Assembly: GCF_029227915.1 (NCBI RefSeq)
Contig: NC_079878.1
Coordinates: forward strand, 21,727,501-21,791,500
Length of the DNA: 64,000 bases
Reading direction: 5' to 3'
DNA from: Hydractinia symbiolongicarpus
Lineage: Eukaryota; Cnidaria; Hydrozoa; Anthoathecata; Hydractiniidae
The translations under genes were made by a program, and so were the position numbers. Under the pieces are notes generated by a model. It was not told where the DNA came from, did not search any database, and saw only the letters and a list, made by a program, of their open reading frames with translations. Positions 63,805 to 64,000 of this stretch are shown here, one piece after another; the stretch's first letter is position 1, and every line of letters starts with the position of its first letter.

Positions 63805-63855
63805 TTGACATGCGCAGTCTGAGTTTCCGAAATCTCGCTAGCTGAAACAGCCGTG
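63805..63855 (-). repeat. Right terminal inverted repeat of the RAG1-like transposon
   Basis: Reverse complement reads CACGGCTGTTTCAG, CTAGCGAGATTT, then CGGAAACTCAGACTGCGC and ATG-TCAA. AAAC follows at 63856-63859. Confidence 0.93.
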
Positions 63856-64000
63856 AAACAAGCCACTTTTTTACATGACTATTTTTACGTTTGGACAAAA
63901 TTTTTGCTAAAAATCTTTTTGTATCATAACAGCAGTGTAAAAAACCTCCTTAGCTGTCACTTTTAAAGGTGTTTCCACCCAACCGGTGTCAAGAAATTTC
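63856..64000. other. Right flank of the RAG1-like transposon
   Basis: Begins with the second AAAC (63856-63859). The remaining DNA to the window edge has no coding signal. Confidence 0.6.

Larger units (their letters stand above)
57902..63855. mobile_element. RAG1-like (Chapaev-type) DNA transposon, apparently complete
   Basis: 5,954 bp between inverted termini that start CACGGCTGTTTCAG on both strands, flanked on both sides by AAAC (57898-57901, 63856-63859). It contains one nine-exon gene on the minus strand (58731-63375), open throughout, for a RAG1-like protein. CAC ends and 4 bp duplications are as I recall typical of Chapaev, whereas Transib and ProtoRAG make 5 bp duplications. No RAG2-like (kelch) frame is present. 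The 0.8 kb beside the left end and 0.5 kb beside the right end are non-coding. It looks like a young, possibly autonomous copy. Confidence 0.93.

Overview
This 64 kb window is animal DNA, AT-rich, with introns and no recognisable housekeeping gene. Almost every coding stretch belongs to a transposable element, and many elements sit inside one another. The mixture (P-like, ISL2EU, pogo, hAT, Harbinger, CACTA, Academ-like and RAG1/Chapaev-like DNA transposons; DIRS, Gypsy and Copia; CR1-like and R2-like LINEs; a tRNA-derived SINE) points to an early-branching invertebrate. A cnidarian, perhaps a hydrozoan, is my best guess; that is inference from element content, not from a marker gene.

Layout. 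0-9.2 kb: dead P-like transposase, dead Gypsy pol, an ISL2EU-type transposase fragment, a Harbinger remnant (MADF-BESS gene on +, DDE transposase on -), the 3' end of a LINE that carries a ubiquitin-protease domain, and a SINE. 9.4-17.6 kb: a CR1/L2-like LINE split in its reverse transcriptase by a complete ISL2EU transposon (11722-15891, AT target duplication) whose two open genes encode SAP-SWIM-YqaJ and THAP-DDE proteins. 17586-23842: a 6.3 kb unit with short terminal inverted repeats and a TAT duplication. Its seven-exon gene ends in an XPG/FEN-like nuclease region (Academ-like) and is broken by one stop codon. 24.4-26.7 kb: R2-like LINE fragment with a restriction-like endonuclease followed by a USP domain.

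26734-44066 is a four-deep nest. A pogo transposon (TA duplication) holds a second ISL2EU (29056-42206, AT). That in turn holds a hAT (29608-34856, CTCAC) in an intron of its SAP gene, and a DIRS retrotransposon (36489-40826) inside its transposase gene. Removing each insert in silico restores the reading frame of its host in the three cases that could be tested (the two ISL2EU insertions and the DIRS insertion), which proves the order. 44-57.5 kb: a second MADF-BESS remnant, a small inverted-repeat element, Copia pieces, a CACTA-like transposase remnant, a small three-exon gene of unknown function, a second and longer copy of the USP-bearing LINE, and a third ISL2EU copy (AT) ending in a long (ATT)n tract.

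57902-63855 is the highlight: a 5,954 bp transposon with matching inverted termini (CACGGCTGTTTCAG) and a 4 bp AAAC target duplication. Its single nine-exon gene on the minus strand reads open for 965 codons. The protein has the RAG1 N-terminal zinc region and RING finger followed by a RAG1-like DDE core with the three acidic residues and the CxxC/HxxxxH zinc ligands in RAG1 order. The 4 bp duplication and CAC ends fit the Chapaev group rather than Transib/ProtoRAG (5 bp). It therefore looks like a potentially complete, recently active RAG1-NTD-bearing transposon.
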